Assembly (NCBI RefSeq): GCF_014269225.2
Contig: NZ_CP077097.1
Span: 2,863,001 to 2,927,000 of the forward strand
DNA: 64,000 nucleotides
Source: Pseudomonas anuradhapurensis
Lineage (GTDB): Bacteria; Pseudomonadota; Gammaproteobacteria; Pseudomonadales; Pseudomonadaceae
Direction of reading: 5' to 3'
Shown here piece after piece: positions 17,686-25,091 of this stretch; position 1 is the first letter of the stretch; every line of letters starts with the position of its first letter. Below the pieces are notes generated by a model. The model made no database searches and had not been told where the DNA came from. It saw nothing but the letters and a program-made list of their open reading frames with translations. The position numbers were made by a program, and so were the translations under genes.

Positions 17686-18549
17686 ATGTCTCTCAAAGCC
17701 CTGCGCACCTTGGTGACCATCGCCCGGCATGGCACCTTTGCCCGTGCCGCCGACCTGCTCAACCTCACGCCCTCGGCGGTGAGCCTGCACATCAAGATCC
17801 TCGAAGACGAACTGCAAGTGACACTGTTCGACCGCAGCCGCAGGCAGGTGGCGCTGACTGAGGCCGGCCAGTTGGCGGTAGCCCGCGCCGAGTCCATCCT
17901 GGCTGCCTATGACGAACTGGCCGATACCCTGGCCAGCGGCCCGAGCCTGCGCGGCCGCCTGCGCCTGGGGGCGATCCACACGGTGCTGGCGCGGCGCTTG
18001 CCGAAGGCACTGGTGTGGCTCAAGGCGCACCACCCACAGCTGCACATCAGCGTGGCATCGGGCATGTCGGCCGAACTGGCGCGACGCGTGGAAGATGGCG
18101 AGCTCGATGCAGCGATTACCACCGAACCGGTCAGCCCCTACCCGCAGAGCCTGGACTACACGCCCTTGTTCGAGGACCGCTTCTGGGCCATCGCCAGCGC
18201 CGAGCTGGCCGGGCACAGTGTGGCGCAGTTGCTGGCCAGCCAGCCCTTCCTGCGCTTCGACAAGCGTGCCTGGGCCGGCCGACAGATCGAGCAGGAACTG
18301 CGCCGCCAGCACCTGCAGGTGAGTGAACAGATGGAACTGGATAGCCAGGAAGCCCTGGCGCGCATGGCGGTGATGGGCCTGGGTGTGGCGATCGTGCCCA
18401 TGGCCGATGAAGACCTTGCCCGCCTGCCAGCAGCGACCTGCCTGCCGTTTGGCGAACCGCAGCTGACCCGGCGGGTGGTCTTGCTGGAGCATCAGAAAAG
18501 CCAACGGCGGCACTTGAGTGCTGTGCTGAAGACTGCGTTGGATGCTTAA
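17686..18549 (+). CDS. LysR-family transcriptional regulator
   Basis: This 287-residue regulator has an N-terminal winged HTH (LVTIARHGTFARAADLLNL, TPSAVSLHIKILEDELQVTLFDRS) and a C-terminal effector domain. The ATG at 17686 was chosen because it places the HTH at residues 4-60, as in LysR proteins; the upstream open frame is not LysR-like. It is transcribed with the binding-protein gene (100 bp upstream) rather than divergently, so its target is not evident. Effector unknown. Confidence 0.88.
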   Translation: MSLKALRTLVTIARHGTFARAADLLNLTPSAVSLHIKILEDELQVTLFDRSRRQVALTEAGQLAVARAESILAAYDELADTLASGPSLRGRLRLGAIHTVLARRLPKALVWLKAHHPQLHISVASGMSAELARRVEDGELDAAITTEPVSPYPQSLDYTPLFEDRFWAIASAELAGHSVAQLLASQPFLRFDKRAWAGRQIEQELRRQHLQVSEQMELDSQEALARMAVMGLGVAIVPMADEDLARLPAATCLPFGEPQLTRRVVLLEHQKSQRRHLSAVLKTALDA

Positions 18550-18568
18550 GTTACGGGTGACCGCCAGG

Positions 18569-18673
18569 TGCAGGGGCGGCCTTTTGTCGTGAAAGAACCG
18601 TAAAAAGGTGGTGGCGAAGATGAAGCGCTGGGGGGCGCTTCGCACCCCTTTCGCGACGCAAGGCCGCTTACAC
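18569..18673. repeat. Degenerate REP pair
   Basis: GTGCAGGGGCGGCCTTTTGT and TCGCGACGCAAGGCCGCTTA are decayed REP ends in inverted orientation. The left copy has lost several conserved positions. Between the element and the AEC gene lies an AT-rich stretch with TATAAA at 18734-18739, a possible -10 without a good -35. Confidence 0.65.
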
Positions 18674-18789
18674 ACTCAGTGGCTGGGCGAATATGCATTT
18701 TTGCTCAACGGTCAATGAAGAAAACAACGTTTTTATAAATCAAACAGCCTCCGTAATCTTGCCCGGTACCCGACCACGGAACGCTGACC

Positions 18790-19707
18790 ATGCTCCACTT
18801 GCTGCTGACCACCCTGCTACCGATCATCCTGCTGATTGCCTTGGGCGCGTTCCTGCGGCGGCGTGGCTTTCTCGCAGAAAGCTTCTGGCCTGGCGCCGAG
18901 CGCCTGAGCTACTACGTGCTGTTGCCGTCGCTGTTTCTGCACGGCCTGGCCAGCGCCAACCTCGATGGCGTACCGGTGCTCGGCATGGTCGGCGTGCTGA
19001 TGCTTTCGACCTTGGCCGGGGCCGTGCTGCTGGTACTGTACCAGGGCGCAATGAACCACGATGGTGCCGACTTCACGTCAGTGTTCCAAGGCGGTATCCG
19101 CTTCAACAACTACATCGGCGCCACCCTGGCAGCGGGCATCTACGGCAGCGCTGGCATCGCCCTGGCCGCGGTGGCCAACGCCGCCATCGTGCCCCTGGTC
19201 AACCTGCTTTGCGTGCTGGTGTTCGCCCGCTTCAGCGCCCGCCATAGCTCAACCACCACGGTATTGCGGGCGATCTTCGCCAACCCCCTGATCGTCGGTT
19301 GCGCTGGCGGCTTGCTGCTGCGCGCCAGTGGGCTGGGCTTGCCGGCGGGTATCGAGCCCACCGTCAAGGCGCTGGGCCAGGCGGCCCTGCCGCTGGGCCT
19401 GCTCTGTGTCGGCGCCGCCCTTGGCGGCGCCAGCCTGGGCCAGCAGCTGCGCCCGTTGCTGGCCGCATCGGCGTTCAAGTTCTTGATCATGCCACTGACG
19501 ACCTGGGGCCTGTGTCGCTTGCTGGGCCTGGGTGGCCAGGCGGCAGTGGTGGCAGTGTTGTTCCAGGCGCTGCCCACGGCGTCCTCTTCCTATGTGATGG
19601 CCCGGCAGATGGGCGGTAACGCACCGCTGATGGCGGCCATCATCGCGTTGCAGACCGTGGCAGCCGCTGCAACGTTGCCCTTGGTACTGATGCTTGCGCT
19701 TGACTAG
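18790..19707 (+). CDS. AEC-family permease (auxin efflux carrier superfamily)
   Basis: This 305-residue inner-membrane protein has about 10 hydrophobic segments and the two-fold arrangement of the AEC/MdcF family. Recognisable stretches are FNNYIGATLA at the end of the first half, NPLIVGCAGGL, ALPLGLLCVGAALGG and QALPTASSSYVMARQMGG, the last being the conserved second-repeat crossover. Bacterial members carry malonate, malate or other small acids; the substrate here is unknown. It is monocistronic or weakly linked to the hydrolase gene that begins 33 bp downstream. Confidence 0.87.
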   Translation: MLHLLLTTLLPIILLIALGAFLRRRGFLAESFWPGAERLSYYVLLPSLFLHGLASANLDGVPVLGMVGVLMLSTLAGAVLLVLYQGAMNHDGADFTSVFQGGIRFNNYIGATLAAGIYGSAGIALAAVANAAIVPLVNLLCVLVFARFSARHSSTTTVLRAIFANPLIVGCAGGLLLRASGLGLPAGIEPTVKALGQAALPLGLLCVGAALGGASLGQQLRPLLAASAFKFLIMPLTTWGLCRLLGLGGQAAVVAVLFQALPTASSSYVMARQMGGNAPLMAAIIALQTVAAAATLPLVLMLALD

Positions 19708-19740
19708 ACTGTGAACCACCTCACGGTTCGGAGCCCGCTC

Positions 19741-20346
19741 ATGCGCCTGTTCTGGATACTGACCGGCCTGGCCCTGCTCTCAGGCCCACTGGACGCGGCC
19801 GACCCCGCCAAGGCAGCGATCGCCGAAGACAAGGCCGCGCGGCTCGAGGACAAGGTGGTAAACGACGCGCCACCGCCAAAGAAGGCAGAAACCCTTACCC
19901 CGGCGGAAGCGCAGGCCGTGGACCCGGCGGGCCAGGCAGCACTGGATGACAGCATCACCTGCCTGGCCCGGACCGTTTACTGGGAGGCCAAGGGCGCCGA
20001 CGCCGAAGACATGGCTGCCGTGGCCAGCGTGGTGCTCAATCGTCTGGGCAGCGAGGGCTTCCCGGACACCATCTGCGGCGTGGTCAAGCAGGGTGTCGAG
20101 AGCAAGGCCTGCCAGTTCTCCTGGTGGTGCGACGGACGCCCTGACCAAGTCGAGGAACCGCAGCGTTATGGCATTGCCAAGGAGATCGCGCGCAAGGCGC
20201 TCAACCAGCAATTGAAGGACACCACCGGCGGGGCGTTGTACTTTCATGACCGCAACGTCCGCCCGGACTGGGCCAAAGCCTATCGCAGGACAGCTCAGAC
20301 CCGGCATTTTCTCTTCTACAAGCCCAACCAGGCACTGGCCCGCTGA
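19741..20346 (+). CDS. Secreted cell-wall hydrolase (SleB/Hydrolase_2 family)
   Basis: This 201-residue protein has a signal peptide (MRLFWILTGLALLSGPLDA), a low-complexity acidic/basic linker, then a Hydrolase_2 domain from about residue 75 (CLARTVYWEAKGADAEDMAAVASVVLNR). The catalytic Glu of this lytic transglycosylase-like family is expected in YWEAKG. CQFSWWCDG and ALYFHDRNVRP are further family signatures. It probably acts on peptidoglycan in the periplasm. The ATG at 19741 was preferred over the GTG at 19711 because GGAG lies 8 bp upstream and it begins the signal peptide. Confidence 0.88.
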   Translation: MRLFWILTGLALLSGPLDAADPAKAAIAEDKAARLEDKVVNDAPPPKKAETLTPAEAQAVDPAGQAALDDSITCLARTVYWEAKGADAEDMAAVASVVLNRLGSEGFPDTICGVVKQGVESKACQFSWWCDGRPDQVEEPQRYGIAKEIARKALNQQLKDTTGGALYFHDRNVRPDWAKAYRRTAQTRHFLFYKPNQALAR

Positions 20347-20466
20347 CACTCGCCCAGGCTGGTCACGGGTAATGCGACGCCTGATCGCACTTTTTCGCCG
20401 GTGGCAGGTCTACTCCCTCTTTTGCCGCCAGCAACGATTGCCGGCGTTTTCATTGCTTTGCACGAT

Positions 20467-20487
20467 CCCGGGCCAAAAGCCCCGGGC
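20467..20487. repeat. GC-rich hairpin upstream of the CAP-domain gene
   Basis: CCCGGGCC-AAAA-GCCCCGGG forms a strong short stem-loop after the SleB-like gene. It lacks a downstream T-run, so it may slow transcription or protect mRNA ends rather than act as a full intrinsic terminator. Confidence 0.5.
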
Positions 20488-20541
20488 TTGTGTAGGATGA
20501 GCAGCGCAAACCACGACGCTGCCAGTCATAGGGAGATCCAC

Positions 20542-21393
20542 ATGCGCGTCCTGTCATCCGTTGCCGCCTTGTCGCTGGCCCTGGTCGTCTCGACCGGGGC
20601 ACTGGCTGCCACCGGCGAAGAGGCGCAACTGATCGATTCGATCAATACCTACCGCAGCAAGGCCCAGCCCTGCGGTGGCGAAGCGTCGCTGGAGCTGCCG
20701 CCGCTCAACAGCGATACCCGCCTGGCGTTGTCGCCAGAAGGCACCCGCGACTTGCAGCAGGCGATGACCCGCGCCGCTTACCCCATGGTCAATGTGCAGG
20801 CCATCAGCCTGTCGGGGCCGCGCGATGCACGCGCCGCCATGCATGCCATCGAAGAGAGCTTCTGCCAGGTGGTGCTCGACCCGCAGTTCGTCGATATCGG
20901 CGTCAGCCAGGAAGGCCGCGAGTGGCGTATCGTGCTGGCCAGGCCGCTGCTCAGTGGCCGCCTGGGCGACTGGCAGGCCGAAGGGCAGAAAGTGCTGCAG
21001 GAAATCAATGCTGCGCGCAAAGTGCCGCGCCAGTGCGGAGGCCAACCCTTTGCCGCGGCACCGGCGCTGAGCTGGAGCGGCGTGCTGGCCGGCGTCGCCG
21101 CCAACCACACCCGGGCCATGGCCAACCAGAACTTCTTCGACCATATCGACAAGGATGGCCGTACCCCCGGTGACCGGGCCGAACTGGCCGGCTACCTGTA
21201 CCGGCAGATCGGTGAAAACATCGCTGCAGGGCGTGACACTGCGCACAAGGTGGTCGATGGCTGGCTGGACAGCCCGGGGCATTGCGCCACGCTGATGAAC
21301 CCGGACTTCCGCGAACTGGGGGCTGCCTACGCGGTGGATCCGAAGAGCGATGCGGGCATCTACTGGACGGGAGTGTTCGGGGCCCCGCAATGA
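20542..21393 (+). CDS. Secreted protein with two CAP (SCP/PR-1) domains, first one degenerate
   Basis: This 283-residue protein begins with a signal peptide (about 22 residues, ending ALA). The C-terminal half is a clear CAP domain: INAARKVPRQCGG, AANHTRAMANQNFFDHIDKDGRTPGDRA, GENIAAG, WLDSPGHCATLMNPDFRELG. The N-terminal half opens with the parallel segment LIDSINTYRSKAQPCGG and has a similar length but lacks the His and Glu motifs, so it looks like a decayed duplicate. CAP proteins are secreted or periplasmic, with unclear biochemical roles in bacteria. GGGAG sits 8 bp before the ATG. Confidence 0.85.
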   Translation: MRVLSSVAALSLALVVSTGALAATGEEAQLIDSINTYRSKAQPCGGEASLELPPLNSDTRLALSPEGTRDLQQAMTRAAYPMVNVQAISLSGPRDARAAMHAIEESFCQVVLDPQFVDIGVSQEGREWRIVLARPLLSGRLGDWQAEGQKVLQEINAARKVPRQCGGQPFAAAPALSWSGVLAGVAANHTRAMANQNFFDHIDKDGRTPGDRAELAGYLYRQIGENIAAGRDTAHKVVDGWLDSPGHCATLMNPDFRELGAAYAVDPKSDAGIYWTGVFGAPQ

Positions 21394-21504
21394 GGCAGGC
21401 GGAGATAGCCTGGTTTCAGCCGTTCGGCATGAGGGGCTCAGCTCACATCGTTGTATCCCTCCATGGTCGCGAATACCGGCAGAGCCCGTGCCATTCTCCA
21501 CGTC

Positions 21505-21535
21505 GCCTGCTTCGCGGATAAATCCGCTCCTACAA
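21505..21535. repeat. Single REP copy
   Basis: GCCTGCTTCGCGGATAAATC followed by CGCTCCTACA is one complete REP unit with its internal hairpin (GCGGAT/ATCCGC). It lies 38 bp upstream of the LysE gene. Confidence 0.75.
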
Positions 21536-21572
21536 TTGGCGCTATTTTCTTCTCAACGAGGCTCATCCCGCC

Positions 21573-22184
21573 ATGGCACTCGACACCTGGCTGATCTACC
21601 TGCTGGCCAGCATCGGCCTGTCGCTGACCCCGGGCCCCAACAGCCTGCTGGCCCTGAGCCACGGCGCCTTGTACGGCGCACGACGGACGTTGTTCACCAT
21701 CATCGGTGGGGTGTTCGGCTTCAGCGCCCTGATCGCCCTGGCCATGTTCGGCCTCAGCGCGTTGCTGCAGGCCTCGGCCTCGGTATTGAACGTGCTCAAG
21801 TGGGTGGGGGGTGCCTACCTGATCTGGCTGGGAATCCAGCTGTGGCGCAGCCCGGGCTTGCACCTTGAGTTGACCGGGCAAAGCGCCCGGCTGGGCAATG
21901 CCAGCCTGTTCCGCCAGGGCCTACTGTCGGCCATGGCCAACCCCAAGGTGTTGTTGTTCTATGGTGCGTTCCTGCCGCAATTCATCGACCCGCAGCGTGG
22001 GCTGTTCGCGCAGTTCGTGGTCATGGCGGCGACCTTTGCCAGCGTCGAGTTTCTGGTCGAATACCTGTTGGCCCGCCTGGCGTTTCGCATCCGCCCCTGG
22101 CTGGCCAAGGGCGGCAAAGGCTTCAACCGCTGCTGTGGCAGCCTGTTCGCCCTGATCGGCGTGGCGCTGCCGCTTGGGCGATGA
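21573..22184 (+). CDS. LysE/RhtB-family amino-acid exporter
   Basis: This 203-residue inner-membrane protein has about 6 hydrophobic segments and the family signature SLTPGPNSLLALSHGALYG in the first helix hairpin, plus GGAYLIWLGIQLWR and FRQGLLSAMANPKVLLFYGAFLPQF. It should export amino acids or homoserine-lactone-like compounds by proton antiport. It stands alone and converges on the MFS gene. Confidence 0.9.
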   Translation: MALDTWLIYLLASIGLSLTPGPNSLLALSHGALYGARRTLFTIIGGVFGFSALIALAMFGLSALLQASASVLNVLKWVGGAYLIWLGIQLWRSPGLHLELTGQSARLGNASLFRQGLLSAMANPKVLLFYGAFLPQFIDPQRGLFAQFVVMAATFASVEFLVEYLLARLAFRIRPWLAKGGKGFNRCCGSLFALIGVALPLGR

Positions 22185-22218
22185 GCCAGGCAACTTGCGC
22201 AGCAGCGCGCGTCGTTCT

Positions 22219-23418
22219 TCAGTTGCGGCGGGCCTTGGCCAGGAAAATGACCAAGGCTACACCCGGTAACCCAGCCCCTACCCACGCCACACCCTGCCAG
22301 CCGAACTGGCTGAACACTGCGCTGGCGACCGCCGAGCCCAGCGCTCCACCAAGGAAGATGCTGGTCATGTACACCGCGTTGAGCCGCCCGCGGCTGGCCG
22401 GGTCCAGTGCGTACACCTCGCGCTGGCCGATCACCATGTTCATCTGCACGGCGAAATCCAGCAACACCCCGGTAAGCCCCAGGCCAATCACGCTGTAGCC
22501 CGGCGCCGTCAGCCCCAGCAGCAGGGCCGTCGGCGCCAGCAGCAGCGCCAGCAGCGAGCCAGCCCGGGCATGCCCGGCATCGGCCAGGCGACCGGCCAGC
22601 GGGGCGGCAACGGCACCCACCGCGCCGACCAGGGCAAACACCGCGATCTGGCTCTGTGACAAGCCATGTTCACCGGCCAGGGCCATTGGCACCGCGGTCC
22701 AGTACAGGCTGAACGCCGCGAACATCAACGCCTGGTACAGCGAGCGCTGGCGCAGCAAGGGGTAACGGCGCAGCAGCGTCAGCAGCGACAGCATCAAGCC
22801 GGCATAGCTGGCCTTGTGTTCGGGGCGGCGCTGCGGCAAGGTCAACGCCAGCAACAGGATGATCGCCAGCATGACCGCGGCGGCGCCGATGAACACTGCA
22901 CGCCAGCCAAAGTGGTCGGCCACCAGGCTCGACAACGGCCGGGCCAGCAGGATGCCCAGCAACAGGCCGCCCATGATGTTGCCGACCACGCGTCCACGCT
23001 GCTGCTCCGGCGCCAGGTGCGCCGCCAGCGGAATGAGCATCTGCACCGCTACCGAACTGAAACCGATCAGTAGCGCATAGCTCAGGAACAGCTGGCCCTG
23101 GCCACTGCTGCTGGTGCCTGCCAGCAGCAGGCTGATTCCGGCCAGCACCGCCGTGGCCACCATCAGCCGGCGATTTTCCAGCAGGTCGGCCAGCGGCACC
23201 AGCAGCAACAGGCCCAAGGCATAGCCCAGTTGGGTGAGCGAGACGATCAGGCTGGCATGTTCGGTGGACAGCCCAAGGTCCGGGGCGATCAGCCCGACGA
23301 TGGGCTGGGCATAGTAGATGTTGGCGACAATCGCGCCACAGCAGAACGCCAGCAGTGCGACCAGGGCTCGGCTCAGGCCGGTGGCTGCCGGCTGCGCGGC
23401 GGCAAGGGAGGGATTCAT
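22219..23418 (-). CDS. MFS transporter (DHA1-like, YdhP/YbcL type)
   Basis: This 399-residue 12-TM major facilitator opens with ANIYYAQPIVGLIAPDLGLS, typical of a large group of proteobacterial permeases with unknown substrates, and has the TM2-3 loop motif PLADLLENRR and the central RPEHKASY loop. GAGGA lies 7 bp before the ATG. The LysR gene that follows upstream on the same strand (105 bp away) may control it. Confidence 0.87.
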   Translation of the reverse strand: MNPSLAAAQPAATGLSRALVALLAFCCGAIVANIYYAQPIVGLIAPDLGLSTEHASLIVSLTQLGYALGLLLLVPLADLLENRRLMVATAVLAGISLLLAGTSSSGQGQLFLSYALLIGFSSVAVQMLIPLAAHLAPEQQRGRVVGNIMGGLLLGILLARPLSSLVADHFGWRAVFIGAAAVMLAIILLLALTLPQRRPEHKASYAGLMLSLLTLLRRYPLLRQRSLYQALMFAAFSLYWTAVPMALAGEHGLSQSQIAVFALVGAVGAVAAPLAGRLADAGHARAGSLLALLLAPTALLLGLTAPGYSVIGLGLTGVLLDFAVQMNMVIGQREVYALDPASRGRLNAVYMTSIFLGGALGSAVASAVFSQFGWQGVAWVGAGLPGVALVIFLAKARRN

Positions 23419-23523
23419 GCGAGGTTCCTCGGCAACGGATGGAATATGCCGATCACCTTACCCAGCGGCGTCGGCAGCGGGAATCCGGCGCTGGCGCAAT
23501 GGGCTTTTGCGTGTTGCGCAACG

Positions 23524-24429
23524 CTAGGCGCGCTGTGCCAGTACCGTTTCGCAAAAGTGAATGAACGCGTTCACCCGCCTGGAGCCACGGTGGTTGGGCA
23601 GGTACAGGGCATTGATGCTGTCGTTGGCCGCCCCAGGGCTGGCCCGCCAATCAGGGAACAGCCGCTGCAGGCGCCCGGCTGCCACGTCCTCGCGCACCAA
23701 CCAGTCGGCCAGCAGTGCAATGCCGCTGCCGGCCAATGCGGTCTCGCGCAGCAGGTCGGCATTGGCGCTGCGCAACGGCCCGCTCACTTCCAGCTCCAGG
23801 CTCTCCTGCGCCCGGGTCAGGCGCCAGGAGCGGCCTTTCTGGCCATAGCGAAAGCGCAGGCAGGCGTGCTCAAGCAACTGCCGGGGATGCTGCAGCGCAT
23901 CACGCCCGGCCAGGTAGGCCGGGCTGGCCACCAGCCAGCGCTCGAAGCGGCCCAGCTGGCGACACACCAGCTCATCGTTGGGCGAAGGGTCACCCAGGCG
24001 GATCGACAGGTCGTAGCGGCCATCGAGCAGGTCATCGAGGCGGTCGCTGAGGTCGATGTCCAGTTCCAGTGCCGGGTGCTGCGCCAGGAACGGCCCCAGG
24101 TGCGGGGCGATGACGCGCCTGCCGAACTCCACCGGCAAGCACAGGCGCAGCACGCCGACCGGCTCCTCGCCACGGTCGGCGACGCTGGCATCGGCCTCGT
24201 CCAACGCTTCGAAAATACCCCGGGCGCGCTCGTAATAACGCGCGCCGGCCTCGGTCAGGCTGACCTGGCGGGTCGAGCGGTTGAGCAAGGTGGCGCCCAA
24301 CGCGGCTTCCAGGGCATCGACCAGGCGCGTCACCGACGAGGTCGCCAGCCCAAGCCTGCGCGCGGCAGCCGAAAAGCCCTGGGCATCGACGGTGGCCACG
24401 AACATTTTCATCGCCAGGAGTTTGTCCAT
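23524..24429 (-). CDS. LysR-family transcriptional regulator
   Basis: This 301-residue LysR protein has an N-terminal HTH (MKMFVATVDAQGFSAAARRLGLATSSVTRLVDALE, shown as contiguous helices at residues 7-42) and an effector-binding domain with the linker sequence LNRSTRQVSLTEAG. The ATG at 24429 was chosen over one 6 codons earlier because MDKLLAMKMF is the usual LysR beginning. It is divergent from the small cupin gene (117-bp spacer), the classical arrangement for a LysR target, and lies in tandem with the MFS gene. Confidence 0.88.
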   Translation of the reverse strand: MDKLLAMKMFVATVDAQGFSAAARRLGLATSSVTRLVDALEAALGATLLNRSTRQVSLTEAGARYYERARGIFEALDEADASVADRGEEPVGVLRLCLPVEFGRRVIAPHLGPFLAQHPALELDIDLSDRLDDLLDGRYDLSIRLGDPSPNDELVCRQLGRFERWLVASPAYLAGRDALQHPRQLLEHACLRFRYGQKGRSWRLTRAQESLELEVSGPLRSANADLLRETALAGSGIALLADWLVREDVAAGRLQRLFPDWRASPGAANDSINALYLPNHRGSRRVNAFIHFCETVLAQRA

Positions 24430-24546
24430 TTGCTGCCCGCCTTCCAAATCTCGGAAAGTTCTTACAAACGACCGGGCGGGTCAAGAAGCGCGGCAATTGG
24501 AAATCGCGTCCATAGTGGAAGCAGTCCCCTTCGAGCGAGGCATTCC

Positions 24547-24897
24547 ATGACATTGCACAACCTCCTGACCGACCTGCCCCCTTGCGCCGCCACCAGCGCT
24601 GAACGTGTCGACGAGCTGCTCAGCCGCCCGGGCGTACGCGTGGAACGCATCGTCTCCACTGGCCAGGCCAGCCCACCCGGGTTCTGGTACGACCAGGCCG
24701 AAGGCGAATGGGTAATCCTGCTCAGCGGTGCCGCGGGCCTGCGCTTCGAGCATGAACAGCACACCCGCCTGCTGGCAGCGGGCGATTGCCTGGACATCCC
24801 GCCACATTACCGCCATCGCGTGGAATGGACTGCCCCCGGCACAGCGACGATCTGGCTTGCGGTTTTCTACGGCAGTGGCAGTCCGTGGCCGACGTAA
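24547..24897 (+). CDS. Small single-domain cupin protein
   Basis: This 116-residue protein has a cupin beta-barrel pattern: motif 1 region GFWYDQAEGEWVILLSG and motif 2 region LLAAGDCLDIPPHYRHRVEW. The paired metal-binding His of motif 1 (HxH) is absent, replaced by WYD, while a motif-1 Glu and motif-2 His remain. The metal site is therefore incomplete or altered, and the protein may be a non-enzymatic ligand binder. GAGG lies 9 bp upstream. It is divergent from a LysR gene and 194 bp upstream of the PQQ dehydrogenase on the same strand. Confidence 0.8.
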   Translation: MTLHNLLTDLPPCAATSAERVDELLSRPGVRVERIVSTGQASPPGFWYDQAEGEWVILLSGAAGLRFEHEQHTRLLAAGDCLDIPPHYRHRVEWTAPGTATIWLAVFYGSGSPWPT

Positions 24898-25030
24898 CCA
24901 GACGACTTGCCGATGTCTGTGCTGTATGTACAGCTTTTCTCTCGTCATGTTCGCCACCTTATCCATGCTTTTAGCAGCACCCAGGCCAGTTCAACCCTGC
25001 GACAATCAGCCTCACAAAATTATGTACCAA

Positions 25031-25046
25031 CTTGTTAATTAGCAAG
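25031..25046. promoter_or_regulatory. MarR/TetR-like palindromic operator upstream of the PQQ dehydrogenase
   Basis: CTTGTTAATTAGCAAG is a 16-bp near-perfect dyad (one mismatched pair), 46 bp before the dehydrogenase ATG in an AT-rich promoter region. The centre TTAATTA with flanking CTTG/CAAG resembles operators of MarR-family repressors of aromatic or hydroaromatic catabolism. No such regulator gene is adjacent. Binding protein not identified. Confidence 0.5.
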
Positions 25047-25091
25047 CTAAGCGTTTAGACTGCGCGTATTCCACCTGCTGAGATCCCTGGC

